A program made the position numbers and the translations under genes. Below the pieces are notes generated by a model. It was given only the letters and a program-made list of their open reading frames with translations, searched no databases and had not been told where the DNA came from. DNA of 64,000 nucleotides from Chloroflexales bacterium ZM16-3 (GTDB lineage Bacteria; Chloroflexota; Chloroflexia; Chloroflexales; Chloroflexaceae), in assembly GCA_004138175.2 (NCBI GenBank), contig RYFE02000011.1:87696-151695 (forward strand), given 5' to 3'. Numbering within the stretch: position 1 is the stretch's first letter; each line of letters begins with the position of its first letter. Shown here one piece after another: positions 18,641 through 25,407 of this stretch.

Positions 18641-19135
18641 CTACTCAATCGTCGGGTCGTGCCCGGCGGGGGTCGTCTGGACGGGGGTGATCGGCGCGGC
18701 GTTGCGGCGCTGGCTGAACATGCGCAGCAGCAGCCAGGCCAGCAGGCCGAGGCCGATGAGCTTGGCCAGGCCAAAGAGCATTCCGAAGATCCCAAAGATC
18801 CCGAAGGTGCCGGGGCGGCTGTGGCGATCCATCATACCCATCGGGCCGGAGCGGAAGTCGTCATGGCCACGCTGGCCCATCATTGATCGCGGGTCGCGCT
18901 GGCTGGGCACGAAGCCCTGGCTATTCTGGTCGCGGCCAAAGCTCCGCCCGCCGGAGGCGTCCGGCGCCTGCTGCGCGTTCGGCGCCTGCGGCATCGCCCG
19001 CATCGACTGCTGCCCCGACCACATCGGCATCTGCTGCTGGCTCCCCCACGGCGAGCGCCCGCCAATCGCCACCATCAGCGCCAGCCCGGCCAGCGCGATC
19101 GCCACCCAGCCCTGCCAGTTCCAGTTACGATTCAT
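18641..19135 (-). CDS. Small membrane protein with Met/Gln/His-rich middle, unknown function
   Basis: 164 residues. An N-terminal hydrophobic segment (residues 5-25, GWVAIALAGLALMVAIGG) is followed by about 90 polar residues rich in Met, Gln, Gly, Arg and His (QQQMPMWSGQQSMRAMPQ, SMMGQRGHDD, GPMGMMDRHSRPG) and a second hydrophobic stretch with GIFGIFGMLFG. The start is ATG 19133-19135, preceded by AGGAG at good spacing; a longer frame would run through a heptamer array. It is co-directional with the two-component system. The Met/His-rich segment would suit metal binding, but no defined motif is present. I do not recognise a family. Confidence 0.75.
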   Translation of the reverse strand: MNRNWNWQGWVAIALAGLALMVAIGGRSPWGSQQQMPMWSGQQSMRAMPQAPNAQQAPDASGGRSFGRDQNSQGFVPSQRDPRSMMGQRGHDDFRSGPMGMMDRHSRPGTFGIFGIFGMLFGLAKLIGLGLLAWLLLRMFSQRRNAAPITPVQTTPAGHDPTIE

Positions 19136-19230
19136 CGTTATCTCCTCATAGTGTCTCGGATATCCATTTTCAGTAGACTCAGAATACCGAAACTCTGTGA
19201 AGACACTATGAAGAGCCTGGGGAGAGATAT

Positions 19231-19302
19231 CTGAATGTTGAATGTTGAATGTTGAATGTTGAATGCCGGACATTCAACATTCAACATTCAACATTCAACA
19301 TT
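19231..19302. repeat. TTGAATG heptamer inverted array
   Basis: Five or so TTGAATG units are followed, after a short centre, by about four inverted CATTCAA units, giving a hairpin of over 30 bp. It lies between the SCO1664-family gene stop and the promoter side of the Met-rich membrane protein gene. Related arrays are at 21498 and 52561. Confidence 0.9.
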
Positions 19303-19304
19303 AC

Positions 19305-20048
19305 CTACACCGGCGGCCAGGGGACGTTGGGGCCGGGACCGGGGGGCGGGTAGCAGCCGTCGGAGATAAGGCTGTTGAGGCGGCGGCGCAGGGCGCGCAG
19401 CTCGGCCTTCTCCAGCAGGCCGGAGAGCCTCTCGGCAAGCGAGTCGTTCGCGTCGAGGCGCTCGCGCAGGCCGCAGAGCGCCCGCTGCACATCGGCGGGC
19501 AGCGGCTCGCCGACAAAGTCCCAGAGCACCGTGCGCAGCTTCGGCTCGAAGTGGAAGCAGATCCCGTGGTCGATTGCCCAGAGCCGACCATCGAGTGCCT
19601 TGAGTGCGTGGCCGCCCTTGCGGTCGGCGTTGTTCACCAGCACATCGAAGGCGCAGAGCCGACGGATCACATCATCGTAGCCGCCATCTTTGAGCATCGT
19701 GAAGAGGTGCGACTCCTCATCGTTCTCGATGAAGAGCTGGAGCATGCCCACGCCGTAGGGGCCATCGCGTATCACCGTGGGCGGCACCAGGCCGAATCCG
19801 AGCGCCTCACTGATCAGGTAGGCGGCCACCTCGCGCTGGTAGAGCGTGCCGCGCGGGAAGTCCCACAGCGGGCGCTCGCCGCGCCTCGGCTTGTAGATGC
19901 CGAGCAGGCGCACGTCCTCGTAGACCACCGAGCTGAGCAGCGTGTAGTTGCTGCTGTAGGGCATCGACGCCTCGATGGACATGTCGCCACGGGCGAGAAC
20001 CTCAAGGACGCGTGCGCTGTCGATCTGACGGTGCTGCTGCTCGTCCAT
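19305..20048 (-). CDS. SCO1664-family (TIGR03843-like) kinase-fold protein
   Basis: 247 residues. It resembles the SCO1664 family known mainly from Actinobacteria, distant relatives of PI3/4-kinase-fold proteins. Recognisable stretches are YKPRRGERPLWDFPRGTLY, VNNADRKGGH and WAIDHGICFH, which match ATP-site and catalytic-loop positions of that fold. It is the third gene of a conserved trio with DUF3090 and a histidine phosphatase; the same trio neighbours mshC in mycobacteria. The start ATG 20046-20048 has GAGAAGG upstream. The biochemical function of the family is unknown. Confidence 0.85.
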   Translation of the reverse strand: MDEQQHRQIDSARVLEVLARGDMSIEASMPYSSNYTLLSSVVYEDVRLLGIYKPRRGERPLWDFPRGTLYQREVAAYLISEALGFGLVPPTVIRDGPYGVGMLQLFIENDEESHLFTMLKDGGYDDVIRRLCAFDVLVNNADRKGGHALKALDGRLWAIDHGICFHFEPKLRTVLWDFVGEPLPADVQRALCGLRERLDANDSLAERLSGLLEKAELRALRRRLNSLISDGCYPPPGPGPNVPWPPV

Positions 20049-20067
20049 GGCTATGCCTTCTCGCGCT

Positions 20068-20130
20068 ATTGCAGATTGCAGATTGGGCAGGGCCGCGAAG
20101 TCGCAATCTGGAATCTACAATCTACAATCG
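20068..20130. repeat. GATTGCA heptamer inverted array
   Basis: Direct GATTGCA units and inverted CAATCTG/CAATCTAC units face each other across a short spacer in the 83-bp gap between the DUF3090 and SCO1664 genes. Confidence 0.85.
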
Positions 20131-20131
20131 G

Positions 20132-20659
20132 TCAGGCGTTATAGATCGGCCCGTGGCCATTCCGCTGGGGGCAGAAGTGCCCGCTTGGGTCGATCGGGCG
20201 GCCGCAGTTGCCACAGATCGGCCGACCGGCCGCCACCACCTGCGCGGCGTGGCTGCTGAGGGCGCGCATCTGCGGGCGCGAGGCAGAGAAGCGCGCCCGC
20301 AGAGGATCATCGCCATCCTCGGCGGCACTCTGCACCAGTAGGATGACCATATCACGCTCGGTGTCGTAGCCGAGGCCCATCTGGCCGATCCGAAACTCCG
20401 GCTCGATCGGCTCCTCCAGGCTCATATCAGTAATGAGCATATCGTCCGATGTGGTGAGCCGTGGGTTCTTCTCAGCAAGGCTATCGAGCAGGCGGGCCAC
20501 AGCGTCGGCCAGGGCGCGCACCTGTTCCTTCTCCGCGATCAGCGTGATCAGGCGGTTGCCCCGGCGCACCTGCACATAGAAGACGCGCTGGCCGCGCGGG
20601 CCGACCGATCCGGCAGTAAGCCGCTGAACCGCCTCCAGATCGATGTTGAATTCCGACAT
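20132..20659 (-). CDS. DUF3090 family protein with C-terminal zinc-finger-like motif
   Basis: 175 residues. Matches the DUF3090 (TIGR03847) pattern: an N-terminal alpha/beta region (FYVQVRRGNRLITLIAEKEQ), an acidic middle, and a C-terminal CGNCGRPIDPSGHFCPQRNG segment whose three Cys and His residues look like a zinc site. It starts 3 nt after the histidine phosphatase stop, so the pair is translationally coupled. Function unknown. Conserved linkage with a phosphatase and a kinase-fold protein suggests a joint regulatory or modification role. Confidence 0.88.
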   Translation of the reverse strand: MSEFNIDLEAVQRLTAGSVGPRGQRVFYVQVRRGNRLITLIAEKEQVRALADAVARLLDSLAEKNPRLTTSDDMLITDMSLEEPIEPEFRIGQMGLGYDTERDMVILLVQSAAEDGDDPLRARFSASRPQMRALSSHAAQVVAAGRPICGNCGRPIDPSGHFCPQRNGHGPIYNA

Positions 20660-20662
20660 GGG

Positions 20663-21361
20663 CTACTCTGGTTTCTCCGTGGCGGTCGTCGCCGCCACAT
20701 CATCGGCGGTCGAGACATCGGCGGGCTGCTCAGGCGTCGGCTCCTCGGGGCGTGGCCGCAGATGCGCAAGCGAGCCGGTATCGTTAAAGGCCAGCAGGCG
20801 CGGGCCCATGCGCTCGAAGGCCAGGGCCGTGAGTGAGCATGGGTTGATCGTCAGCCGCTGGAAGAGGTCGATGTGCATCCCAATATAGTAAGAGATCGCC
20901 AGCTTGATCAGGTCGGCGTGTGAGAACACGGCGATGATCTGCTTCGGGTGCTGTGCGCGCAGCCCATCGAGCGCCAGGACGACCCGCATCTGGGCCTCGC
21001 CAAGGCTCTCGCCGTTGGGGAAGCGGGTGCCGCTCGGGTAGTATTGCACGCCCGGCCAGAGCTCGTGCTTGTAGAGCTCCTTCAGCTCGGCACCCTGCCA
21101 CTCGCCATAGCGCACCTCACCGATCTGCTCAACCAGCCGCAGGTTTACCCCACGGGGCTGGGCCACGGCGGCGGCCGTCTCCACGCAGCGCTCCAGGGGG
21201 CTGCTATAGATCGCGGCAATCGGCAGGTCGCCCAGGCGATCACTCAAAGCCGCCGCCTGGAGCCGACCCTCCTCGTTCAGGTGGACACCAGGAGTCCAGC
21301 CGGCCAGCCGCCCATGCACCCAGTCATTCGTGCCGTGGCGGATCAGCAGCAAGAGCGTCAC
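20663..21361 (-). CDS. Histidine phosphatase (phosphoglycerate-mutase-like), MSMEG_4193 type
   Basis: 232 residues. The catalytic motif LLLIRHGTND lies at the N-terminus, followed by the second-half conserved IAAIYSSPLERCVETA, the GEVRYGEWQG acidic loop and VFSHADLIKLAI with the second catalytic His. The C-terminus has an Asp/Glu/Thr/Pro-rich tail. I choose the GTG start at 21359-21361 because AAGGAG lies 6 nt upstream; an ATG further out at 21412 lacks a site and adds unrelated residues. First gene of the phosphatase-DUF3090-SCO1664 trio. The substrate is unknown. Confidence 0.88.
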   Translation of the reverse strand: MTLLLLIRHGTNDWVHGRLAGWTPGVHLNEEGRLQAAALSDRLGDLPIAAIYSSPLERCVETAAAVAQPRGVNLRLVEQIGEVRYGEWQGAELKELYKHELWPGVQYYPSGTRFPNGESLGEAQMRVVLALDGLRAQHPKQIIAVFSHADLIKLAISYYIGMHIDLFQRLTINPCSLTALAFERMGPRLLAFNDTGSLAHLRPRPEEPTPEQPADVSTADDVAATTATEKPE

Positions 21362-21446
21362 GCGCTTCTCCTTATGCAACCATCTTCGCCTGCATGATAC
21401 CACAAGTACCAAAGATCTGAGTGCTATGAGGCGCTGTAATAGACCT

Positions 21447-21475
21447 TTGACAGCCGGGCGGGCGGTTGCTATACT
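21447..21475 (+). promoter_or_regulatory. Sigma-70-type promoter for the acyl-CoA dehydrogenase gene
   Basis: TTGACA at 21447-21452, 17-bp spacer, TATACT at 21470-21475, preceded by TTGC. This is the best match to a housekeeping promoter in the window. It points rightward about 105 bp before the ATG at 21580, with a heptamer hairpin in the leader. Confidence 0.75.
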
Positions 21476-21497
21476 TTATGACGCAGTGTGTAATAAA

Positions 21498-21564
21498 GTT
21501 GAATGTTGAATGTTGCGTGCAATGAAGCATTCAACATTCAACATTCAACATTCAACATTGAATC
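21498..21564. repeat. TTGAATG heptamer inverted array in an mRNA leader
   Basis: Two direct GTTGAAT units and four inverted CATTCAA units around a short centre. It lies between the promoter and AAGGAGG of the acyl-CoA dehydrogenase gene, so it is part of the 5' untranslated RNA. Confidence 0.88.
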
Positions 21565-21579
21565 AAGGAGGCCACGACG

Positions 21580-22755
21580 ATGGAGTACGAGCACACCGAC
21601 GAGATCAAAATGCTGCGCCAGACCGTCCGCGAGTTTGTGGACAAGGAGATCCGCCCGATCGCCCGCGAGATCGATGAGGAGGAGCGGGTGCCCTTCGAGG
21701 TTATCAAGAAGGCCGGCGAGCTTGGCCTGCTGGGCGTGCCCTTCCCCGAGCAGTACGGCGGGCTCGACATGGGCATCACCGGCTACTGCGTGCTGATGGA
21801 GGAGCTGAACCGCGTCTGCGCCAGCACCGCCACGATCATCGGAGCCCACGCCCAGCTCGCGTCCATGAGCATCTTCATCGGCGGCACCCCGGCCCAGAAG
21901 GAGCATTACCTCAAGGCGATGAACGAGGGCCGCATGATCGGCGCGTGGGCGCTCACCGAGCCAAACGCTGGCTCCGACGCCGCCCACCTTGAAACCACCG
22001 CCGAGCACCAGGGTGACGAGTGGGTGATCAACGGCCAGAAGATGTGGATCACCAACGGCAGCTTCGCCGATGTGATCATCGTCCACGCCGTCACTGATCC
22101 GAACAAGGGCGCACGCGGCGGCATCACCGCCTTCATCGTCGAGAAGGGCACCCCCGGCTTCCGCGTCGGCAAGGTCGAGCACAAGATGGGCCTGAAGGCG
22201 TCGCACACCGCCAGCCTGTTCTTCGAGGACTGCCGCATCCCCGCCGATAACGTGATCGGCGGAGCCCACGGCGTCGGCCACGGCTTCCCGATCGCCATGA
22301 AGACCCTCGACATCGGCCGGGTGGGCCTGGGCGGCAGCAGCGTGGGCGCGGCCAAGGAGGCGTTTGAGATCAGCCGGAAGTACGCGATCGAGCGCCACCA
22401 GTTCGGCCGCGCCATCGCCGACTTCCAGGCCATCCAGTTTAAGCTGGCCGAGATGGCCGTCAAGATCTACACCATGGAGCAGATCGTCTACGACTGCGCC
22501 AAGCGGGTGGACAACCACAAGCACGCCACGCTGGAGAGCAGCATCGTCAAGCTCTACTGCACCGAGATGGCCAGCCAGGTGATCGATGAGGCCATCCAGA
22601 TCCACGGCGGCATGGGCTTCTCGCGCGAGCTGCCCCTGGAGCGCATGTACCGCGACGCCCGCGTCACCCGCATCTTCGAGGGCACCAACGAGATCCAGAA
22701 GAATGTGATCGCCCGCGAGCTGCTCAAGGAGGTTGGCCACAAGATGAAGATGTAG
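21580..22755 (+). CDS. Acyl-CoA dehydrogenase (short/medium-chain type)
   Basis: 391 residues, the standard length. Motifs: WALTEPNAGSDAA (FAD/acyl site), KMWITNGSFAD, RHQFGRAIADFQA, IHGGMGFSRELPLERMYRD, and IFEGTNEIQ with the catalytic Glu near residue 367. It oxidises an acyl-CoA to the 2-enoyl-CoA, passing electrons to electron-transfer flavoprotein. The start ATG 21580 follows AAGGAGG closely, and a good promoter lies upstream. A single-gene unit is likely, because a hairpin follows the stop. The exact chain-length or branched-chain preference cannot be told. Confidence 0.95.
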   Translation: MEYEHTDEIKMLRQTVREFVDKEIRPIAREIDEEERVPFEVIKKAGELGLLGVPFPEQYGGLDMGITGYCVLMEELNRVCASTATIIGAHAQLASMSIFIGGTPAQKEHYLKAMNEGRMIGAWALTEPNAGSDAAHLETTAEHQGDEWVINGQKMWITNGSFADVIIVHAVTDPNKGARGGITAFIVEKGTPGFRVGKVEHKMGLKASHTASLFFEDCRIPADNVIGGAHGVGHGFPIAMKTLDIGRVGLGGSSVGAAKEAFEISRKYAIERHQFGRAIADFQAIQFKLAEMAVKIYTMEQIVYDCAKRVDNHKHATLESSIVKLYCTEMASQVIDEAIQIHGGMGFSRELPLERMYRDARVTRIFEGTNEIQKNVIARELLKEVGHKMKM

Positions 22756-22766
22756 GGTTGGCGCGC

Positions 22767-22797
22767 TGCGATTTGGCGGCGCTGCCGCCAAATCGCA
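22767..22797. terminator. Hairpin after the acyl-CoA dehydrogenase gene
   Basis: Perfect 14-bp stem (22767-22780 with 22784-22797) and GCT loop, 12 nt past the stop codon. There is no T-run, so termination is probable but not proven. Confidence 0.55.
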
Positions 22798-22903
22798 ACA
22801 TATGGACGCGATATTACTACCCACAGTGGGAGTAAATCGCAGTATGCTCTTGGGGTGTGTAACAACATCGCACTCGCATAGCACACACTACGGAGTACCC
22901 TCA

Positions 22904-23461
22904 ATGAAGCCCGAAGACCTCAATCTCCAGCAGTCCCTCCAGTTCGACCCGAAGCGCGGTATTGTCAAGCTCGGAAACAGCCGCATGGTCCTCAGCGGTG
23001 TCGAGGCAACAGGGGCGCTCTTCCAGGAGCTGATCAATATCGGCGACACGCCCACCGCCCAGGTGGTGATGCGCCGCTTCGGCGAGGCCAGCGGCTACGA
23101 GCGCGCCCGCACGGTGATGGCTGAGTTTAACCCCTCCGATAAGATGGAGTGGCTGGCCTTCGGCCCGGCACTGCACGCCTGGGAGGGCATCGGCCTGCCG
23201 AAGCTCACCTCGTTCGACTACGACCCGGCAACCGAGAAGTTCCACCTGATCGTCGAGTTCCGCGACAGCTACCTGGCCGAGCAGTACGTGCGCGTCCTCG
23301 GCCCTGCCACCGAGCCGGTCTGCTGGCAGCAGGCCGGCTACATCGCCGGCTACTGCAGCGAGGTGTTCGGCATGCAGCTGCACTGCCGCGAGACAAAGTG
23401 CGTGGCGAAGGGCGACGATCACTGCGAGTTTGACACGCGCCCGCGCGGCGATTGGCTCTAG
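22904..23461 (+). CDS. V4R-domain protein
   Basis: 185 residues with the V4R (4-vinyl-reductase/XylR-N-like) fold: an N-terminal region with GIVKLGNSRMVLSGVEATG, and the C-terminal QAGYIAGYCSEVFG and CRETKCVAKGDDHCEF, whose Cys residues are the conserved ligand-binding set of the family. V4R domains bind small molecules or tetrapyrrole-like ligands, or act as sensor modules. Here no DNA-binding or enzyme domain is attached. ATG 22904 has GGAGTA upstream; a longer frame from 22802 lacks a site. A bidirectional terminator follows the stop. The ligand is unknown. Confidence 0.82.
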   Translation: MKPEDLNLQQSLQFDPKRGIVKLGNSRMVLSGVEATGALFQELINIGDTPTAQVVMRRFGEASGYERARTVMAEFNPSDKMEWLAFGPALHAWEGIGLPKLTSFDYDPATEKFHLIVEFRDSYLAEQYVRVLGPATEPVCWQQAGYIAGYCSEVFGMQLHCRETKCVAKGDDHCEFDTRPRGDWL

Positions 23462-23517
23462 CCAGTGGGCCTGTCAAGCACCTGAGTGCGCCAAATAGCT
23501 CACGCAAAGGGTCGAAC

Positions 23518-23556
23518 AAAGGCCACTGCCCTGGTATAACCAGGGCAGTGGCCTTT
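23518..23556. terminator. Strong intrinsic terminator hairpin
   Basis: 17-bp perfect stem (23518-23534 with 23540-23556), TATAA loop, AAA and TTT ends. It ends V4R transcription and lies just before the next gene's ribosome site. Confidence 0.8.
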
Positions 23557-23581
23557 CACTGTCTGCGCCCCGGAGATCTCC

Positions 23582-25144
23582 ATGACCAGCCTGCGCGCTC
23601 CCAACACCCTGCTCGGCGTCGCCCTGCTGCTCGGCATCTGCGCCGACCTGCTCTTCTACGGGCGGGGCGTGGGCGTCTCGGCACCAATCTTTGTGGCCCT
23701 CGGCCTCGCCGCCCTGCTCATGATCAGCCGGAGCGAGGGCCGGCCTGGGGGGACGAACCTCTGGCTCGGAGCCGCAGCCCTTAGCTTTGCGGCCTGGCTG
23801 GCCGTGCGCGACGAGCCAATGCTCGTCGCCCTCAACTGGCTGGCCCTGATCAGCCTGCTCCTGCTGCTCACCGTCGGCTTCCGCAGCGACGCCCTGCACC
23901 GCCTGCCGCCCGTCCGCCTGGCCAGCAGAGCCTTCCTGGCCATCTTCGAGATCGGTGCGTACCCGATTGTCTTGGCGGTAAACCAGATCGGGCAGATCCC
24001 CCTGCGCGGGGGCCAGATCCGCAAGCTCGCGCCGATCATCCGGGGTCTGCTGCTGGCCGCGCCGCTGCTGCTGATCTTCGGCGGGCTGCTCGCATCAGCC
24101 GACAGTATCTTCGCCAGCTATGTCAATCAGATTCTCAGGCTGCGCCTGCCTTTTGATTTCGCAACCAGCGTGACCCACTTGATCATGGTCGGCTTCTTCA
24201 CCTCCATCGTCGGCGGCGGCATGATCGTCTCGCTGGCCGAGGGCATGCGCGTGGCCCCAGCGCTGCCCGCCGAGGGCGACACAGAGCGGCTCGACCGCAG
24301 CGGCCTGGCATGGCGCGTCCTCGGCAGCACCGAGGCGATTACCGTGCTGATGCTACTCGACCTGCTCTTCGCCGGATTTATGGTCATTCAGGGTGCCTAC
24401 CTCTTCGGCGGGCTCGACTCGCTGGCCCTTACCGGCATGAGCTTCGCCGACAATGCCCGCCGGGGCTTCTTCGAGATGCTCACCGTGGCCATGCTGTCCC
24501 TGGGCCTGCTCTGCGCTCTCGCCGTCGTCACCCGCCGCGAGAGCCCGGCCCGCCGCCAGGTATTCAATGCGGCCAGCGCGGCCATGGTGCTGCTGGTACT
24601 CGGCATCCTGGCCTCAGCCTTCCAGCGCATGTGGCTCTACGAGCTGGCCTACGGCTTCACCCGCCTGCGCATCTACACCCACAGCTTCATGATCTGGCTG
24701 GCCGTGGTGCTGCTGCTCTTTGTGGTCGCCCTCGTCGCCGCCCGCCCGCAGATCTTCCTGGCAGGCGGCTTCGCCTCGGCCCTGGTCTACCTGACCATCC
24801 TCAACATCGTCAGCCCCGACGCTCTGATCGTCCGCGAGAACATCGCCCGCTACCAGGCGGCCCTATCCGCCCTGACGGTGACGCCGGGCGACGACCTTTT
24901 TGGTCGGAGCAGCTATGATGAGAATGTCGATCTGAACTACCTGCTCTCGCTATCGAGCGATGCCGTGCCCGATCTGGTGAAAGCCCTGCCCATACTCAAC
25001 CCGACGCAGCGCACCGAGGCGATGAGCCAGCTTGTGGCGATGAATCATCAGCTGTACCTGGCAAATCAGCGCGACGGCTGGCAGGGCTGGCATATGAGCC
25101 ACTTTGATGCCAGCATGGCGATCCTAAGGGCGGTGTCGCCGTAG
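23582..25144 (+). CDS. DUF4173/DUF4153-like multi-pass membrane protein
   Basis: 520 residues with about ten or more hydrophobic segments and a soluble C-terminal region. YGFTRLRIYTHSFMIWLAV and the preceding ELAYGFTR stretch match the conserved core of DUF4173 (DUF4153-related) membrane proteins. The last 90 residues (NYLLSLSSDAVPDLVKALP) resemble a short helical repeat. ATG 23582 follows GGAG. It is transcribed rightward, separate from the V4R gene. Biochemical role unknown; no transporter signature is visible. Confidence 0.7.
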   Translation: MTSLRAPNTLLGVALLLGICADLLFYGRGVGVSAPIFVALGLAALLMISRSEGRPGGTNLWLGAAALSFAAWLAVRDEPMLVALNWLALISLLLLLTVGFRSDALHRLPPVRLASRAFLAIFEIGAYPIVLAVNQIGQIPLRGGQIRKLAPIIRGLLLAAPLLLIFGGLLASADSIFASYVNQILRLRLPFDFATSVTHLIMVGFFTSIVGGGMIVSLAEGMRVAPALPAEGDTERLDRSGLAWRVLGSTEAITVLMLLDLLFAGFMVIQGAYLFGGLDSLALTGMSFADNARRGFFEMLTVAMLSLGLLCALAVVTRRESPARRQVFNAASAAMVLLVLGILASAFQRMWLYELAYGFTRLRIYTHSFMIWLAVVLLLFVVALVAARPQIFLAGGFASALVYLTILNIVSPDALIVRENIARYQAALSALTVTPGDDLFGRSSYDENVDLNYLLSLSSDAVPDLVKALPILNPTQRTEAMSQLVAMNHQLYLANQRDGWQGWHMSHFDASMAILRAVSP

Positions 25145-25177
25145 CGAGGGCGACACCCGAGTATAATGGGCGCGCCC

Positions 25178-25204
25178 GCAATCTGCAATCTGCAATCTGC
25201 AATC
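25178..25204. repeat. CAATCTG heptamer array
   Basis: Nearly four tandem CAATCTG units between the DUF4173-like and glycosyltransferase genes; two more copies are at 25379-25392. A TATAAT hexamer at 25162-25167 just upstream may be a -10 element. Confidence 0.82.
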
Positions 25205-25230
25205 GGGTGCGTCGTATTGTTTCGGGCTGC

Positions 25231-25346
25231 CAGCACCGCCCGCCCGTAAACGGGTGGGCTGATCTACGAAGCCCCTGCGGGGCTGCCGCCATCAGCCCGC
25301 GAAGCGGGCTTTGTGGATCAGCCCGGCCGTTTACGGCCGGGTGCCT
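25231..25346. repeat. Dispersed multi-hairpin element
   Basis: Nested palindromes (CCCGTAAACGGG, AGCCCC-TGC-GGGGCT, AGCCCGC-GAA-GCGGGCT, GGCCGTTTACGGCC) make a compact multi-stem unit. It shares module types with the element at 14731-14884, such as CCCGTTTACGGG and GATCTACGAAG/CTTCGTAGATGAG, but lacks its terminal repeats. Non-coding. Confidence 0.65.
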
Positions 25347-25407
25347 CGCGTATGCACCGAAAACATACGTCCCACCCTCTGCAATCTGCAATCCCAACGG
25401 ATCGCCC

